A stretch of DNA of 48,586 nucleotides, from NCBI GenBank assembly GCA_903840505.1, contig CAIMGI010000196.1, positions 1-48,586 on the forward strand. Reading direction: 5' to 3'. The notes below the pieces were generated by a model. The model worked only from the letters and a program-made list of their open reading frames with translations, made no database searches and was not told where the DNA came from. This document shows, in pieces, positions 7,964 through 16,067 of this stretch (the stretch's first letter is position 1; each line of letters opens with the position of its first letter). Both the position numbers and the translations under genes were made by a program. This DNA is from an uncultured Bacteroidota bacterium. GTDB taxonomy: Bacteria > Bacteroidota > Bacteroidia > UBA4408.

Positions 7964-8626
7964 ATGTCACATTTAGAAACAGAACTTCATTTACTGAAAG
8001 AAGACCTCATTGAAATGACGAGGCTTGTAAAAATTCAATTGTTCAAAGGGCGCGATGCACTGCTGCATTTTGACAGGGATTTGGCACGAGAAATAATTGT
8101 AAATGAAAATCGAATAAATGCATTGGAGTTGAAAATTGACAGGGATTGTGAAAACATCTTTGCGCTTTTTAATCCGGTTGCCGTTGATTTGCGTTTTGTA
8201 CTAGCTGCCCTAAAAATAAATGCCAACCTTGAACGAATTGGTGATAATGCGGAAGGAATTGCAAGATATGTGATGGAAGTTGACAGGCCTTTTGATGAAA
8301 AAATAATAAAAGGCTATTGTGTTGAAGAAATGTGTAATACAGCCACTTCAATGCTCGACAACACACTGGAAGCCCTGTTGCAAGAAGACACGAAACTAGC
8401 ACGACAAGTATTTTTAAAAGACGACAGATTGGATGAAATAAACAAAGATTGCACCAAAACAACATTACGGTTATTGAAAGAAAACCCTGATAATGCGCTG
8501 CATTATCTTAGTATAATGTCAATTATCCGAAAGCTTGAACGTGTTGGCGATCAGTCAAAAAACATTGCAGAAGAGATTATCTTTTATATCGAAGCAAAGG
8601 TATTGAAGCATACTGAAGAGAAATAG
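7964..8626 (+). CDS. phoU: Phosphate transport system regulatory protein PhoU
   Basis: A 220-residue all-helical protein made of two PhoU repeats. Each repeat carries the expected metal-binding E/DxxxD-type element: RIGDNAEGIARYV in the first and RVGDQSKNIAEEIIF in the second. It is last in the pstCAB-phoU operon, 11 bp after pstB. PhoU restrains the Pst transporter and the Pho sensor kinase when phosphate is plentiful. No kinase or DNA-binding Pho regulator lies in this window, so those partners must be encoded elsewhere. Confidence 0.96.
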   Translation: MSHLETELHLLKEDLIEMTRLVKIQLFKGRDALLHFDRDLAREIIVNENRINALELKIDRDCENIFALFNPVAVDLRFVLAALKINANLERIGDNAEGIARYVMEVDRPFDEKIIKGYCVEEMCNTATSMLDNTLEALLQEDTKLARQVFLKDDRLDEINKDCTKTTLRLLKENPDNALHYLSIMSIIRKLERVGDQSKNIAEEIIFYIEAKVLKHTEEK

Positions 8627-8632
8627 CCTAAT

Positions 8633-8692
8633 GTTAAGGAATTGTTAACAATATTAATTTAGTGTTACCAATATTAACTCGATGTTAACCTA
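8633..8692 (+). repeat. Three tandem 20-bp units upstream of DUF47-pit, candidate Pho boxes
   Basis: Units at 8633-8652, 8653-8672 and 8673-8692 share the pattern (G/A)TTAAn5-TGTTA(A/C)(C)nnn. Each contains two TTA(A/C) cores 11 bp apart (8634/8645, 8654/8665, 8674/8685). This combines the 11-bp repeat seen at pst promoters with a 20-bp superperiod. A perfect -7 box, TAGATTTG, follows at 8707-8714. Confidence 0.6.
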
Positions 8693-8706
8693 ACGTGTTT
8701 TAATGA

Positions 8707-8714
8707 TAGATTTG
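8707..8714 (+). promoter_or_regulatory. -7 promoter element TAGATTTG of DUF47-pit
   Basis: Exact match to TAnnTTTG, 28 bases before the ATG at 8743 and 16 bases after the tandem repeat cores. Confidence 0.5.
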
Positions 8715-8742
8715 TTTTGTATAAAATCTAAAAATAAACACT

Positions 8743-9381
8743 ATGGGCATCCTACAATTACTAATTCCAAAAGACAGAATATTTTTCCCTTTATTGGAAA
8801 AAGCATCCCTTAACCTAGTTACAATCTCTAAAGCATTGTACGATGCTTTAACAACAACTTCTGCCGAAGAAAGGGTTGTGCTTATTCGTGAAATTGAACG
8901 CATAGAACACGAGGGCGATAAGGTTACCCACGAAATTATGCATCAATTAAGTGCTACGTTTATTACCCCCTTTGACCGTGAGGACATACACGAACTAACA
9001 TCGGCTATCGATGATATATTGGATCATATTCACGGTTCGGCAAAAAGGATTGAAATATATAAAGTCACTAAAATTTCTCCGGCTATGATAAAATTGGCCG
9101 AGTTAATTCAACAAGCCGCTGATGAGCTTTATAAAGCCATACACGAGTTACGAGATTTAAAAAACACAAATACCATTCGTGAAGCAAGTATTAAAATAAA
9201 CAGTATTGAAAACCACGCGGACGATGTGTTTGATAATGCTGTAGCAAAATTATTTGAAGAAGAAAAAGACGCCATTGAGTTGATTAAAATTAAAGAAGTA
9301 TTGCAAAACTTAGAAACAGCAACCGATAAATGCGAAGATGCGGCAAATGTGCTATCAAGCATATTGGTTAAACACAGCTAA
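8743..9381 (+). CDS. DUF47 family (PhoU-like) Pit accessory protein
   Basis: A 212-residue helical protein of the DUF47/TIGR00153 family, distantly related to PhoU. Family features are the HEGDKVTHEIMHQL segment (about residues 50-65), FDREDIHELTSAIDDILDHIHGSAKRIEIY (about 74-105) and the C-terminal NLETATDKCEDAANVLSSI. Such proteins are almost always encoded directly before a Pit transporter, as here (33 bp gap), and are thought to regulate it. The pair has its own promoter region with a tandem repeat resembling the pst operators, suggesting shared phosphate control. Confidence 0.9.
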   Translation: MGILQLLIPKDRIFFPLLEKASLNLVTISKALYDALTTTSAEERVVLIREIERIEHEGDKVTHEIMHQLSATFITPFDREDIHELTSAIDDILDHIHGSAKRIEIYKVTKISPAMIKLAELIQQAADELYKAIHELRDLKNTNTIREASIKINSIENHADDVFDNAVAKLFEEEKDAIELIKIKEVLQNLETATDKCEDAANVLSSILVKHS

Positions 9382-9414
9382 GGAGATTTGTAAACTAATT
9401 TTAAACCAATCAAT

Positions 9415-10404
9415 ATGTCAACATTTCTTATCATCATTATTATATTGGCCATTATCTTTGATTTTATCAATGGGTTTCATGATGCCGCCAACTCAATTGC
9501 AACAGTGGTTTCTACCAATGTTCTCTCTCCCGTAGCAGCCGTTATTTGGGCCGCATTTTTTAACTTTTTGGCATTTTGGATATTCGACTTAAAAGTTGCC
9601 GATACGGTTGCTAAAATTGTAAAGCCGGAAGGCTTAACACTTGTTGTTGTTGCTTCGGGCTTGTGTGCTGCCATTTTTTGGAACCTGCTAACTTGGTGGA
9701 AAGGTATCCCTTCTAGTTCTTCGCATACACTTATTGGAGGATTTGCCGGTGCTGCTATAGCACACGCAGGTTTTCACGCTGTAAAAATGGATAAAATTTT
9801 GCCTCCATTGGCATTTATTCTTCTTGCTCCGATTATTGGTATGCTGGTTTCAATCATCATATCTGCTATTTCTACACAATTGGTAAAAAATTCTAATCCT
9901 AGTAAAGTAGATAAAGTTTTTAGGGGCTTACAGTTAGTGTCATCTGCCGCATTCAGCTTGGGTCACGGAGGTAACGATGCTCAAAAAGTAATAGGAATTA
10001 TTGCTGCTGCATTGTTTGCCGGTGGGCAAATTGGTGATATTAAAGATATTCCAAACTGGGTTCCAATAACGTGTTATTCAGCAATTGCTTTGGGAACAAT
10101 GATGGGCGGTTGGAAGATTGTAAAAACAATGGGGCAAAAAGTTACCAAGCTAAGACCATTTGAAGGATTTGCTGCCGAAACGGCCGGTGCTGTTACCTTA
10201 TTCAGTACAGGGGCATTGGGTATTCCGGTAAGTACTACACACACCATTACAGGAGCCATTATTGGCGTAGGAGCATTGAAAAGAACCTCGGCTGTTCGTT
10301 GGGGCGTTACCATTGAATTGATATGGGCTTGGATACTTACTATTCCGGTAACAGGAATTGTAGCTGCAACTTTCTATTATTTATTCAGTTTGTTTATAAA
10401 ATAA
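9415..10404 (+). CDS. Inorganic phosphate transporter, Pit family
   Basis: A 329-residue membrane carrier of the PiT family (low-affinity, cation-coupled phosphate symport). Both internal-repeat signatures are present: NGFHDAANSIATVVSTNVLSP near residue 20 and LGHGGNDAQKVIGII near residue 183. The later GIPVSTTHTITGAIIGVG is also typical. The length suits the short bacterial Pit form. It follows the DUF47 gene in the same operon and ends before a strong bidirectional terminator. Having Pst and Pit together in one regulon block is unusual enough to note, since Pit is often constitutive. Confidence 0.94.
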   Translation: MSTFLIIIIILAIIFDFINGFHDAANSIATVVSTNVLSPVAAVIWAAFFNFLAFWIFDLKVADTVAKIVKPEGLTLVVVASGLCAAIFWNLLTWWKGIPSSSSHTLIGGFAGAAIAHAGFHAVKMDKILPPLAFILLAPIIGMLVSIIISAISTQLVKNSNPSKVDKVFRGLQLVSSAAFSLGHGGNDAQKVIGIIAAALFAGGQIGDIKDIPNWVPITCYSAIALGTMMGGWKIVKTMGQKVTKLRPFEGFAAETAGAVTLFSTGALGIPVSTTHTITGAIIGVGALKRTSAVRWGVTIELIWAWILTIPVTGIVAATFYYLFSLFIK

Positions 10405-10423
10405 TTCTCAGTAAAAGAAAACA

Positions 10424-10454
10424 AAAAAGCCACACAAATTGTGTGGCTTTTTGT
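10424..10454. terminator. Bidirectional terminator between pit and prfB
   Basis: GCCACACAA-A-TTGTGTGGC is a perfect inverted repeat flanked by A6 on the left and T5 on the right, so it can end transcripts from both converging genes. Confidence 0.9.
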
Positions 10455-10455
10455 T

Positions 10456-11545
10456 TTAGCTATTCCCGTATTCCATCAGATAGGCTTTTATAAAGGCGTC
10501 TAAATCGCCATCCATTACTGCTTGTACATTGGATGTTTCATAATCGGTACGAACATCCTTTACCAGTTTATAGGGGTGCATCACATAGTTGCGTATTTGT
10601 GAACCCCACTCTATTTTTTTCTTTCCACTTTCAATGGCATTAATTGACTCCCGCCTTTTGCGTATTTCAATTTCGTACAACTGCGACTTTAACAACTTTA
10701 TAGCGTTTTCCTTGTTTTGCAATTGCGAACGCGATTCCTGATTTTTAATAATAATGCCCGATGGTTTATGGTAAAGCCTAACAGCAGTTTCAACTTTGTT
10801 TACATTTTGGCCTCCTGCCCCCCCCGCACGGAATGTTTCAAAATCAATGTCTCCCGGATTTACGTCAATCTCAATGGTGTCATCAATAAGCGGATAAGCA
10901 TACACCGATGCAAAAGAGGTGTGTCGTTTTGCATTGGCATCAAAGGGTGAAATCCTCACCAAGCGGTGTACTCCGTTCTCCCCCTTTAAATAGCCATAAG
11001 CATACTCTCCTTCAATTTGCAAGGTAACCGATTTTATTCCTGCTGCATCGCCATCCTGCCTGTCTGTTTCCGTAATTTTATAGCCATTTTTTGTTGCCCA
11101 CATAATGTACATTCGCATCAACATTGACGCCCAGTCGCAACTTTCCGTGCCCCCTGCACCCGAATTAATTTGCACCACACAGCTCAACAAATCTTCCTTT
11201 CCGCTGAGCATATTTTTAAACTCCAGGTCTTCGAGTTTAGTATACGTTAACTTATACTGCTCTTCTACCTCTTGTTCAGTAGCTTCACCCTCCTTATAAA
11301 ATTCATAAATGGTTTGCAAATCATCGCAATAGCTATCAAGGGATATAAAACCCTCTGTCCATTGTTTCAACGATTTTATGGTGCGTAATTGCTCCTCTGC
11401 CTTTTTGGAATCACCCCAAAAATTAGGAGCTAAACTTTTCTCTTCTTCTTCTTCTACCTGTCGTAGCTTCTTGTCGATGTCAAAGGTGCCCCCTCAGTGC
11501 ATCTTTGCGCTCCAACACGTTTTTAAGTTGGTCTATGGTAATCAT
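10456..11545 (-). CDS. prfB: Peptide chain release factor 2, with programmed +1 frameshift
   Basis: Two frames make one protein. Translation starts at the ATG at 11545, runs 21 codons and meets an in-frame TGA at 11482-11480 in the context AGG GGG CAC CTT TGA C. This is the classic RF2 autoregulatory site: an AGGGGG Shine-Dalgarno-like stimulator, a slippery CTT, and UGA followed by C. Skipping the base at 11482 continues in the main frame from GAC (11481) to the stop at 10456, giving about 362 residues, close to E. coli RF2 (365). The catalytic motif [10 protein letters not shown] and the RF2-type recognition stretch [15 protein letters not shown] are present. An automatic call would start wrongly at about 11370. 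RF2 reads UGA/UAA. Confidence 0.97.
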
Positions 11546-11557
11546 TTATAATAAATA

Positions 11558-11959
11558 TTAGTTAAGTTTTGGAAGATTAATATCGTCAGTCACAATAAAT
11601 GCACTTGGAAATTCTCCTGCCAATTGCTTTAAAAAATTTTGTGCTTCTAAGCGTGTTCGAAAATCGCCCACACGTACTTTAAAATTAGGTTGTTGGTATA
11701 ACTCATAGGCACTTACTTCGGGGTAGTGTTGTAAAAATTCAGTGCGTATTTTCTCTGCCTTTTTTCGTTCTCCGCCAAAATGGATTTGAACACGGTAACC
11801 GTTAATGGTTTCTTTCTCCACATTAAATGCCACGTGTCTGTTTACCAATTCTTTTACCTTCGGGCTTTCAATCACTTCTATTTTACCACCTGTTTGTGCG
11901 TTAACACTTACAGCAAGCAATAAAATAAAAGTTAAAAGTGTACCGATACGAATTCTCAT
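11558..11959 (-). CDS. Exported SPOR-domain protein
   Basis: A 133-residue protein with a signal peptide (MRIRIGTLLTFILLLAVSVNAQ). The mature part contains a SPOR-like beta-alpha-beta repeat: GYRVQIHFGGERKKAEKIRTEFL and, later, PNFKVRVGDFRTRLEAQNFLKQL. SPOR domains bind denuded peptidoglycan glycan strands at division sites. It ends 12 bp before the prfB start and probably shares its transcript. A perfect TAATTTTG box on the minus strand (11971-11964) lies only four bases from the ATG, suggesting a leaderless mRNA. Confidence 0.8.
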   Translation of the reverse strand: MRIRIGTLLTFILLLAVSVNAQTGGKIEVIESPKVKELVNRHVAFNVEKETINGYRVQIHFGGERKKAEKIRTEFLQHYPEVSAYELYQQPNFKVRVGDFRTRLEAQNFLKQLAGEFPSAFIVTDDINLPKLN

Positions 11960-11963
11960 TCTA

Positions 11964-11971
11964 CAAAATTA
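11964..11971 (-). promoter_or_regulatory. -7 promoter element TAATTTTG, start codon four bases downstream
   Basis: Exact TAnnTTTG on the minus strand, ending four bases before the SPOR gene ATG (11959). The transcript should begin at or near the start codon. Confidence 0.6.
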
Positions 11972-12051
11972 CTGAAAATAAACGAAGTAAAGTACTGCTA
12001 GTCTTCTATAATTCCATTGATTAATTGTTCCATATTAATCTACTGTAATTT

Positions 12052-12217
12052 ATGTGAGGCTTTGCCTCACACTCTAATTACTTTTTTCCTTGACGAAAAA
12101 AGTAATCAAAAACCCCGATAGCTATCGGGGCAAGGCAAACGCCATTTTCAGGTCTTCGTTTTGTCGCACAAGCCAACGCCATCAATTTCCACGAAACCTG
12201 AAATTCGCACCGTTTGC
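12052..12217. repeat. Structured intergenic element with four stem-loops (REP/MITE-like)
   Basis: The 377-bp gap 11960-12336 is mostly this element. In order: GTGAGGC-TTT-GCCTCAC (12054-12070); a perfect 12-bp stem, ATTACTTTTTTC with GAAAAAAGTAAT (12077-12106); the perfect palindrome CCCCGATAGCTATCGGGG (12113-12130); and a long nested stem in which GCAAACG (12135-12141) pairs with CGTTTGC (12211-12217) and TTTCAGGT (12146-12153) with ACCTGAAA (12196-12203). From memory, very similar sequence, and the spurious peptide it encodes (TKKVIKNPDSYRG), recurs in many Bacteroidota genomes; I could not check this. I see no gene in it. Confidence 0.65.
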
Positions 12218-12336
12218 TCATTTGCTCCCCGCCTTTCTAACAATAACTCTTGTGAGAATAAATAATCGATTAGGAAAAAAATTTCCATTGGCAAGATTTT
12301 TGTACTTTTATGAAAACAAAAACAATACATATAACA

Positions 12337-12843
12337 ATGAAATCAATTCGCACCTCACTATTTTTAGCCCTTATTGCATTGTCAACATCAATAAGTTTTG
12401 CCCAAACAGCTAAGCCAGCTGCTGCAAAACCAAAAGCTACAACCACTCCATTGCCGGTAGTAGGCGGATTGGCGGATGTTTTTTCGGGTGCATCCGCAAC
12501 AGAATTTGCGGGCAATGTAAAAGTATTGCAAGGTGTCATGAAAGTGGGCGAGAAGTATGAATTGTTTACCGTTGAAAATAAAAAAATTGAATGCACCATT
12601 AAAGAAATGAAAATTGCAGCTACCTATTTAGTAGTGAAGGAAGCCCCTAAAGACAATGAATTGTTTATTGTTTTTACTACCAGCGAAGGTGGTGTTGAAT
12701 GTACCAATGGTGCAATTGCTTTCCCCGGCAGCATAAAAAGTTACGATGATTTTTTAAAAATACAAAAGGAATACAAAGCTCCTGTTAAATCTGACAAAAA
12801 AGAAGCTGAAAATCCTAATTTGTATATGTTGAAGAATAAATAA
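12337..12843 (+). CDS. Small exported protein of unknown function
   Basis: I do not recognise the family. I chose the ATG at 12337 over the upstream one at 12310 because a signal peptide begins there (MKSIRTSLFLALIALSTSISFAQ) and because a -7-like box TACTTTTA (12303-12310) overlaps the upstream ATG. The mature part opens with an Ala/Lys/Pro linker (TAKPAAAKPKATTTP), then a compact globular domain with FSGASATEFAGNVKVLQGVMKVGEKYELFTVENKKIECTIKEM, possibly a beta-barrel of the EF-Tu domain-2 type. It closes with a Lys-rich end. It is 168 residues, monocistronic and convergent with the next gene. Confidence 0.75.
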   Translation: MKSIRTSLFLALIALSTSISFAQTAKPAAAKPKATTTPLPVVGGLADVFSGASATEFAGNVKVLQGVMKVGEKYELFTVENKKIECTIKEMKIAATYLVVKEAPKDNELFIVFTTSEGGVECTNGAIAFPGSIKSYDDFLKIQKEYKAPVKSDKKEAENPNLYMLKNK

Positions 12844-12852
12844 AGCGACAAA

Positions 12853-13593
12853 TCACTTTTTCAATTTCTCCAAAAAAGGAGTCAGTGCTTCCCAATATTC
12901 TTTTTGGCTAGGGCTCTTTTCCCACAATACTTTGGAGCCGTGCTCACCTTCCGATTGCGGAATAAATTGCTCGTAGTTAGCATTTTCATAATTCGTATAC
13001 AATGCTCCTGCCGACTTCGCTTCGTTTTTTGAAGAGGTAACAAAAATAGGCTTGTTTAAGGCTTTGATGTTTTGCGAAACATTTAAATCTTTAAAATATT
13101 CGCCCGGACTAAAAGCAATAACTGCCTTTACACGAAAGTTGGTTGCCGCTTCCACTAATGCCAATGAAGAAGAATAAGAACTTCCTATTAACACTATTGT
13201 TTTGTTACCGTTTAGATTGTAAATATATTCCACGGCTGCTTGTATGTCCTGCTGCGCATCTAAAAATTCTGAGGGCAATTTTTTTGACAGAGCCAAGGCT
13301 GCTGTTTCATTCTTCACCTTATTGCATTCATTGCCGCTGCGCTGATCAATTGCCAAACAATTAAATCCCATTTTATTTAATTTTACTACCGCCTCCTTGT
13401 ACTCGCCTCTGCTAAATCGTGCTTGATGGCACAATACTATCCACACCGCATCCTTCTTTACCTCAGTATAATCGGCTGTAATGGTTAAACCATCCAGCGA
13501 GGGGAAAGTAACGATTTTTGTACTTATTTTTTCTTTCTGAAAAGAAGAAAATAATAAAATCAAAATAAGACTGCTAAATAAAACACGTTGCAT
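12853..13593 (-). CDS. Exported alpha/beta-hydrolase
   Basis: A 246-residue protein with an N-terminal hydrophobic export signal (residues 1-18). The fold is recognisable from VWIVLCHQARFSRGEYKEAVVKLNKMGFNCLAIDQRSG (strand, oxyanion loop, helix, strand) and the nucleophile elbow LIGSSYSSSLAL (G137-S-S139). The elbow has Ser instead of the last Gly of GxSxG. A late His (H218, SEGEHGS) is the likely catalytic base. It resembles the dienelactone-hydrolase/serine aminopeptidase group, but no substrate can be read from the sequence. It stands alone on the minus strand, divergent from the MFS gene. Confidence 0.8.
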   Translation of the reverse strand: MQRVLFSSLILILLFSSFQKEKISTKIVTFPSLDGLTITADYTEVKKDAVWIVLCHQARFSRGEYKEAVVKLNKMGFNCLAIDQRSGNECNKVKNETAALALSKKLPSEFLDAQQDIQAAVEYIYNLNGNKTIVLIGSSYSSSLALVEAATNFRVKAVIAFSPGEYFKDLNVSQNIKALNKPIFVTSSKNEAKSAGALYTNYENANYEQFIPQSEGEHGSKVLWEKSPSQKEYWEALTPFLEKLKK

Positions 13594-13696
13594 AAGCGCA
13601 TAAAATTATAAAACACGAACTAAAATCTTGCCACAATGGCCATTTATTTTTAAGTGTATATAAACAAGTCTAATAAGCACATTGTTAAAATCTAAT

Positions 13697-13704
13697 TATC
13701 TTTA
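13697..13704 (+). promoter_or_regulatory. -7-like element TATCTTTA, GTG start four bases downstream
   Basis: A 7/8 match to TAnnTTTG ending four bases before the GTG at 13709, the same geometry as other leaderless candidates here. Confidence 0.35.
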
Positions 13705-13708
13705 ACTC

Positions 13709-15052
13709 GTGCAAGTGGAAATCCCTTTAAAAAAGCAATTGTTGTATGCCTGTGGAATGATGGGCTGGAGCATAATGAGCAATCTTATTATTGTAATGCT
13801 TCCCTATTTTTATCTGCCGCCTTCCAATGCTGGGTTACCATCGTTGCTGCCACAATTAATCCTGTTTGGCGTATTAAACATCCTATCTATTATTACAGCA
13901 TCGGGAAGATTAATAGATGCTATTTACGACCCATTTATTGCAGGATTAAGCGACCGCAGCACCAACCCAAAAGGAAGAAGAACTCCCTTTATGAAATATG
14001 CCATTATCCCTTCCGTGCTTTTTTGTTCACTCACATTTTTCCCAATGGTAAAAGGCGAAAGCACACTAAATGGTTGGTGGTTAAGTTTTACCTTGATTGG
14101 TTTTTTTATGGCAGCCACTTCGTACATTATCCCATACAATGCTCTGCTACCAGAGTTGGCACATACTTCCGAAACCAAAGTAAAACTCTCTTCCTTTCAA
14201 CAAGTAGGTTTTGTATTGGGCATTATTCTTTCGGCATTGGTAAATAATTTTGCCGATGGAGTACAAGCTGTTTTTGATGTCTCCGACAGAATGACTGCCC
14301 TACAATTTACCATTTGGGGGCTCAGCATTTTTGCAGGAATAGTTATGCTAATACCGGTATTGACGCTTAACGAAAAAAAATATTGTAAGGGCAAACCCTC
14401 TCATTTACCATTGCTCCCTGCTATAAAAAGAACCTTCAAAAACCGTAATTTTATCTATTACATAGTATCCGACTTTTCCTATTATATGTCCTTAAGCATC
14501 ATTTCGAGTGGCTTGTTATATTTTGTTACAGTACTCTTAAAACTGCCTGAATCGGAAGGCGGTAAATTAATGGCAACAATGGTTTTAGTATCCTTATTGT
14601 TCTACCCACTCATTAATGTTCTTGCAAAAAAAACAGGGAAGAAACCCATTGTACTGTTTTCATTCGCCATACTTAGCTGCATTTTTATTGCCATTTATTT
14701 TTTAGGAACTTTTTCTGCTTCGCCTCGAACTCAAATATATTTATTGGTTATATGCGCCTCCTTTCCATTGGCTTCATTGGGAATTTTACCCAATGCTATA
14801 CTGGCCGAAATAGCCGAAAAAGATGCGATTAAAACAGGAGAAAACAGTGAGGGAATGTTTTTTGCCATAAAATATTTGTTTGTGAAATTAGGTCAGACCT
14901 TGGGCATTGCATTGTTTGCATTGCTTACCATTTATGGTAAAGACCCCGGTAATGATTATGGATTAAGGCTGAACGGCATTTTTGGTTGTGCCCTTTGTTT
15001 AATGGCCATGTTTATATTCTTTAAATTTAAAGAACCAAAAATGGTTAAGTAG
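13709..15052 (+). CDS. MFS transporter of the GPH (sugar:cation symporter, MelB-like) family
   Basis: A 447-residue protein with about 12 membrane helices. The family markers are the early GRLIDAIYDPFIAGLSDRSTNPKGRRTPFMKYAI motif (about residues 68-102, the MelB-type DAxxDPxxGxxSDR...GRRRP signature) and SYIIPYNALLPELA (about 143-156). The start is a GTG at 13709: starting later would remove the first amphipathic segment (KKQLLYACGMMGW) that the family needs. Members carry melibiose, glucuronides or xylosides with Na+ or H+. No sugar-degrading gene is adjacent, so the substrate is open. Confidence 0.87.
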   Translation: MQVEIPLKKQLLYACGMMGWSIMSNLIIVMLPYFYLPPSNAGLPSLLPQLILFGVLNILSIITASGRLIDAIYDPFIAGLSDRSTNPKGRRTPFMKYAIIPSVLFCSLTFFPMVKGESTLNGWWLSFTLIGFFMAATSYIIPYNALLPELAHTSETKVKLSSFQQVGFVLGIILSALVNNFADGVQAVFDVSDRMTALQFTIWGLSIFAGIVMLIPVLTLNEKKYCKGKPSHLPLLPAIKRTFKNRNFIYYIVSDFSYYMSLSIISSGLLYFVTVLLKLPESEGGKLMATMVLVSLLFYPLINVLAKKTGKKPIVLFSFAILSCIFIAIYFLGTFSASPRTQIYLLVICASFPLASLGILPNAILAEIAEKDAIKTGENSEGMFFAIKYLFVKLGQTLGIALFALLTIYGKDPGNDYGLRLNGIFGCALCLMAMFIFFKFKEPKMVK

Positions 15053-15058
15053 ATATTC

Positions 15059-15066
15059 TATATTTG
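15059..15066 (+). promoter_or_regulatory. -7 promoter element TATATTTG, ATG five bases downstream
   Basis: Exact TAnnTTTG ending five bases before the ATG at 15072; leaderless candidate. Confidence 0.55.
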
Positions 15067-15071
15067 ATAAA

Positions 15072-16001
15072 ATGAAAATCACTCGAAGCTTCTTTCTTTT
15101 CATAATAACTATTCTACTTTTTTCTCAAACAGGTTCTGCGCAAAACAATGTATACATACAAATTTTAGGTATAGCACAAGATGGTGGTTATCCCCATTTG
15201 GGATGCAAAAAACAATGTTGCACAATGGCTTGGGCAAACGATTCCTTAAAGAAAAATGTAGTGTCATTTGCCTTGGTAGATTCATCCGTTAATAAGTGGT
15301 GGCTCTTTGAAGCAACACCAGATATAAAGGAACAATTACAACTTTTTAAGAATAGCACAGGTGGTAAATACAATTATTTACCTGATGGTATTTTACTTAC
15401 ACATGCACACATAGGGCATTATACAGGATTGATGGAATTAGGCAGAGAAGTAATGAATGCGAAAGAAGTTCCTGTTTATGTATTACCTAAATTCAAAACC
15501 TTTTTGGAAACAAACGGACCTTGGAGTCAATTGGTTTCATTGAAAAACATAGTTATTAATTCCTTAAGTGAAAACGTGCCTTTAGCGCTTTCAACCAATA
15601 TTCAAATTGAAACTTTCACTGTACCTCACCGCGATGAATTTTCTGAAACCGCAGGTTTTAAAATAGGTACAACAAACAAAAAATACCTCTTCATTCCCGA
15701 TATCGATAAATGGCAAAAATGGAATAAAAATATTATTGACGAAGTTAAAAGTGTAGACATAGCTTTGCTGGATGCTACTTTTTATGATAATACGGAACTG
15801 CCAAACAGAAAAATGGAGGATGTTCCTCACCCAATGGTAAAAGAAACAATGGCACTTTTTAAGAATGAATCAACAGCAGTAAAAGCAAAAATCTACTTCA
15901 TTCATTTTAATCACACTAACCCCACCTTGTGGAACAAGGAAGCGCAGAATAATTTCCATAAAACAGGATTTAAGATGGCAAAGCAAGGAGAAAGGCTGTA
16001 A
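15072..16001 (+). CDS. Exported metallo-beta-lactamase-fold hydrolase, PqqB-like
   Basis: A 309-residue protein with a signal peptide (MKITRSFFLFIITILLFSQTGSAQ). The mature start, VYIQILGIAQDGGYPHLGCKKQCC, is the PqqB-like opening with clustered cysteines. The metal motif is THAHIGHYTG (HxHxGH; Gly replaces the Asp of ordinary MBL enzymes, as in PqqB-type proteins). Later metal ligands are likely in VPHRDEF and in LLDATFYD and FIHFNHTNP. No PQQ genes are nearby and the protein is exported, so PQQ synthesis is unlikely; it is a hydrolase of unknown substrate. Confidence 0.82.
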   Translation: MKITRSFFLFIITILLFSQTGSAQNNVYIQILGIAQDGGYPHLGCKKQCCTMAWANDSLKKNVVSFALVDSSVNKWWLFEATPDIKEQLQLFKNSTGGKYNYLPDGILLTHAHIGHYTGLMELGREVMNAKEVPVYVLPKFKTFLETNGPWSQLVSLKNIVINSLSENVPLALSTNIQIETFTVPHRDEFSETAGFKIGTTNKKYLFIPDIDKWQKWNKNIIDEVKSVDIALLDATFYDNTELPNRKMEDVPHPMVKETMALFKNESTAVKAKIYFIHFNHTNPTLWNKEAQNNFHKTGFKMAKQGERL

Positions 16002-16014
16002 CAATTTCATAACC

Positions 16015-16042
16015 TTTGTTTTGCCTAAAATAACTATCTTTA
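16015..16042 (+). promoter_or_regulatory. Promoter of the lamin-tail protein gene
   Basis: TTTG (16015-16018) and TATCTTTA (16035-16042, 7/8 of TAnnTTTG) are separated by 16 bp; the ATG at 16068 follows after a 25-bp leader. Confidence 0.45.
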
Positions 16043-16067
16043 CAAATACAAAAAAACGCTCGCTAGA

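Noticed and set aside
12090-12413. Open frame MTKKVIKNPDSYRG... across the repeat element
   Set aside because: It runs through three palindromes and into a signal-peptide gene in another frame; I take it as a by-product of the repeat.
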